Assembly: GCA_949298075.1 (NCBI GenBank)
Contig: CASFVA010000036.1
Coordinates: forward strand, 1-64,000
Direction of reading: 5' to 3'
Length of the DNA stretch: 64,000 nt
DNA from: an uncultured Lentisphaeria bacterium
Lineage (GTDB): Bacteria; Verrucomicrobiota; Lentisphaeria; Victivallales; Victivallaceae
Made by a program: the position numbers and the translations under genes. The notes under the pieces were generated by a model. The model was not told the DNA's origin. It worked only from the letters and a program-made list of their open reading frames with translations, and did not search any database. Position 1 is the stretch's first letter, and every line of letters begins with the position of its first letter. This document shows positions 61,919 to 64,000 of the stretch, one piece after another.

Positions 61919-62527
61919 GTGGTGAAAAGCAGGCTGATTGCAAACATGAAGTTCGGAGTCTTGACAGTGGTGGCGGCGGCGCTCGGCCTGATGGCCGGGT
62001 GTGCTGATCCGGTGGTGATGGCTGAGGTTCTTCAGCTCCGGGAGGGGCAGAAAATCTACACCAACTACAATTTGTGGTACACCGATCCAGCCGACATCAG
62101 CTGTCTTAACATTCAGCAGGGAGCGTTCATCCCGCTCGGAACCGAGGTGGAGCCGGTAGGCACCAGCCGCTGGGGAGACACCATCACGTTCCGGGACAAG
62201 CTGGGAAAAACCTATGTGATCAAATTCAGATCCGGGTACCGGCTCTGCACCATGGCTGATTTTATCGCCTACACTTTCACCACCAAAAACCGCGAAGAAT
62301 TGCTGGACGGGATTTCGGAAGAGGTTAAAACGCGAATTGAACGCGGAGAAGTGGTTCCGGGAATGTCTCAGCGCGAGGTTTTGCTCGCATACGGGCCGCC
62401 CCCGGGGTGCCGTACTCCGAGTTTGCGCAACGAAACCTGGATTTACTGGATCAGCGATTCCCGGACTGTGCGTTTGGTTTTCCGGGGCGACAAAGTGCGC
62501 AACATATTGAACATTAACGAAAATTAA
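61919..62527 (+). CDS. Lipoprotein with C-terminal SmpA/OmlA-like domain
   Basis: The 202-residue protein has a basic N-terminus, hydrophobic signal and lipobox (AALGLMAGC, Cys28). The middle region (LREGQKIYTNYNLWYTDPAD) looks like a small beta domain. The C-terminal GEVVPGMSQREVLLAYGPPP and RNETWIYWISDSRTVRLVF resemble the BamE/SmpA repeat fold. Two overlapping GTG codons (61919, 61922) follow AGGAAG. An internal ATG (61946) would shorten the signal peptide. Function unknown, probably envelope-related given murF next door. Confidence 0.72.
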   Translation: MVKSRLIANMKFGVLTVVAAALGLMAGCADPVVMAEVLQLREGQKIYTNYNLWYTDPADISCLNIQQGAFIPLGTEVEPVGTSRWGDTITFRDKLGKTYVIKFRSGYRLCTMADFIAYTFTTKNREELLDGISEEVKTRIERGEVVPGMSQREVLLAYGPPPGCRTPSLRNETWIYWISDSRTVRLVFRGDKVRNILNINEN

Positions 62528-62536
62528 TTATTCACC

Positions 62537-63907
62537 ATGAATCCGGCCACCTTTTCCGCCGCGGAATTGGCCGCGGCAACCGGCGGCAGATGGGATGGCG
62601 TTCCGGCTCCGGGTCGCATTGGGGTTTTTACCGACACCAGGCAATCCGGAGTCGGTTTGCTTTTCATCGCACTTGCCGGGGAACGTTTTGACGCTCATGC
62701 TTTTCTGGACCGTGCTGTCGAGTCCGGTGCGGCGGCGCTTTGTATCAGGGAGAGTTTTTCCGGTCCGACACCAATCGGAATTCCCGTGCTTCGAGTCCGG
62801 GATACTTTGGCGGCTTATCAGGCGGTGGCCGGATGGCACCGGCGTCGTTTCAGCCAGCTTGGAATTGCGGCGGTTACCGGCAGTGTCGGCAAAACCAGTG
62901 TCAAGGAGATGCTGGCGGCGATTGGTCGAACCGCTGCCGGTTCCGCCGGCGCGGTGGTTTCAACTGTCGGAAACACCAACAACCAGGTTGGCGTCCCGCA
63001 GAATCTGCTGCGGCTGACTGCTGCGACCCGTTATGCAGTGATTGAAATGGGCACCAATCATCCCGGCGAGATTCTGCCGCTGAGCCGAATTACAATGCCC
63101 GAGGTCGCGGTGGTTAATTCCATCGCTCCCTGTCACTTGGAATTTTTGGGCGATTTGGATGGAGTTGCCCGGGAAAAAGCAACTATTTTTGCCGGACTTC
63201 GTCCCGAGGGAACGGCTGTCATTCCGGCGGATCTGCCGCAGGAACCGATTTTGAGACGGGCGGCCGGTGAACACCGGATTCTGACTTTCGGGGCTTCGAA
63301 AGCGGCCGACTGCCGGGTGGAGTACCTCGGCGGGGCTTTGGCCGGCAGCCGGTTCCGTCTGATTTTCATAACCGGAGAGGATTTTACTGTCGACTGGCGT
63401 TTGACCGGAGCGCATCAGGCGATCAATGCCGCAGCGGCGGCTGCGGTGGCGCAGGTGCTGGGGATCGCACCTGCACTGATAGCGGCCGGATTGCCGGAAA
63501 CCGTACTGCCCGGTATGCGCATGAAGACTGCTGTAATCGCCGGTGTTACTTACATAAACGATGCTTATAATGCCAATCCGGCCAGTATGCAGGCAGCTTT
63601 GACACAGCTTCTCGAACTGCATCCTTCCGGACGGCTTATTCTGGTTTTAGGCGGTATGCGCGAATTAGGTGAGGTGTCGCTGGCTGAACACCACAGCCTG
63701 CTTGAGTTTGTCCATCGCGAATTTCCAGAAGCACTGACAATAACTGTTGGGGCCGAATTCGATGGTCTTGATTCACCCCGGCATTTTGCCGCGGCGGCGG
63801 ACGTGGCGCCGGTTCTGTCGGCTCTGGTCAGGTCCGGCGACGTGGTATTTGCCAAGGGATCGCGGGGGGTTGGGGTCGAAAACGCGTTGCCGCCTGCCGC
63901 CCGCTGA
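62537..63907 (+). CDS. murF: UDP-MurNAc-tripeptide:D-Ala-D-Ala ligase MurF
   Basis: The 456-residue Mur ligase adds D-Ala-D-Ala to the peptidoglycan precursor. The ATP loop TGSVGKTSVKEML (about 115-127), NTNNQVGVPQNLL, EMGTNHPGEI, VVNSIAPCHLEFL and DAYNANPASMQAAL are MurF-type signatures. The N-terminal domain with VFTDTRQSGVGLLFIALAGE is typical. It lies 9 bp after the lipoprotein gene. Other mur/fts genes may follow beyond the window. Confidence 0.95.
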   Translation: MNPATFSAAELAAATGGRWDGVPAPGRIGVFTDTRQSGVGLLFIALAGERFDAHAFLDRAVESGAAALCIRESFSGPTPIGIPVLRVRDTLAAYQAVAGWHRRRFSQLGIAAVTGSVGKTSVKEMLAAIGRTAAGSAGAVVSTVGNTNNQVGVPQNLLRLTAATRYAVIEMGTNHPGEILPLSRITMPEVAVVNSIAPCHLEFLGDLDGVAREKATIFAGLRPEGTAVIPADLPQEPILRRAAGEHRILTFGASKAADCRVEYLGGALAGSRFRLIFITGEDFTVDWRLTGAHQAINAAAAAAVAQVLGIAPALIAAGLPETVLPGMRMKTAVIAGVTYINDAYNANPASMQAALTQLLELHPSGRLILVLGGMRELGEVSLAEHHSLLEFVHREFPEALTITVGAEFDGLDSPRHFAAAADVAPVLSALVRSGDVVFAKGSRGVGVENALPPAAR

Positions 63908-63924
63908 AATTGAGAGATAGCAAT

Positions 63925-64000
63925 ATGCCAACTGGATTTATCAACCGGCGCGGTCCGGAATTGGATTTGCCTGAACAGCTTGTATGTGATTCCAGGCAGG
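63925..64000 (+). CDS. Start of an unidentified gene cut by the right window edge
   Basis: An ATG at 63925, 17 bp after the murF stop, opens a frame with no stop in the remaining 25 codons, beginning MPTGFINRRGPELDLPEQLV. The ribosome binding site is weak (GAGAG). By position a further cell-wall gene would be expected, but the visible residues do not identify one. Confidence 0.4.
   Translation, partial: MPTGFINRRGPELDLPEQLVCDSRQ

Overview
The window reads as chromosome from a diderm, fermentative, sugar-degrading bacterium, most likely of the phylum Lentisphaerota (Victivallis-like). This is inferred from three things: a Lentisphaerae/Planctomycetes-style pseudopilin (13402-14154) and the decayed remains of a second one, heptose-type lipopolysaccharide genes (waaG, waaP, the adenylyltransferase half of hldE), and several intracellular glycan-processing enzymes. 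Genes are tightly packed. Many junctions are 4-base ATGA/GTGA overlaps, and several promoters match the sigma-70 consensus well. No rRNA, tRNA, CRISPR array or insertion sequence was seen.

Left part (1-25 kb). A zinc-ribbon membrane protein is followed by a glycerol-1-phosphate dehydrogenase, then the LPS core pair waaG-waaP. A leftward operon runs thiL-tsaE-CPBP protease-lemA and ends in a gene broken by two apparent frameshifts. Its promoter shares -10 bases with the divergent promoter of asnB, which leads into trxB and a YgjP-like metalloprotease. Next come a CE15 esterase, a 1.1 kb gene-free stretch holding a decayed pseudopilin copy, the live pseudopilin, and a GH38 alpha-mannosidase divergent from a PocR-AraC regulator. 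The leftward run galE-exonuclease-larA-prmC-yraN-comF follows, and then rpsT, a dCMP deaminase and hldE-C.

Middle part (25-36 kb). A leftward ilvE-panC-hisD-leuS-lipoprotein operon has a good promoter and terminator. Pal stands alone with its own terminator. metK-adenosine kinase-ahcY form an S-adenosylmethionine recycling unit.

The most unusual region is 36380-45429, apparently one operon from a strong promoter (36327-36355) to a strong terminator (45447-45477). It encodes an HPr-kinase-like protein, a PqqD-like peptide-binding protein, an ABC exporter, an ER/archaeal-type S26 peptidase homologue, a small unassigned ORF, a type I secretion ABC transporter with two non-catalytic C39-like domains, an HlyD-type adaptor, and a relative of the TibC/Aah autotransporter heptosyltransferases with its four-cysteine finger. 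Together these suggest a peptide or protein that is bound, possibly phosphorylated, glycosylated with heptose and exported. No substrate gene is evident.

Right part (45-64 kb). An AraC regulator diverges from a sugar cluster (TIM-barrel isomerase, GH127 arabinofuranosidase, class II aldolase, second TIM-barrel protein). This converges on a dgoA-like aldolase, sugar-acid dehydratase and SDR. After these come a NahK-like sugar kinase, sbcD-sbcC, a deacetylase with a two-domain esterase, a stand-alone Lrp/AsnC ligand-binding domain, a SmpA-like lipoprotein, murF and a gene cut by the window edge.
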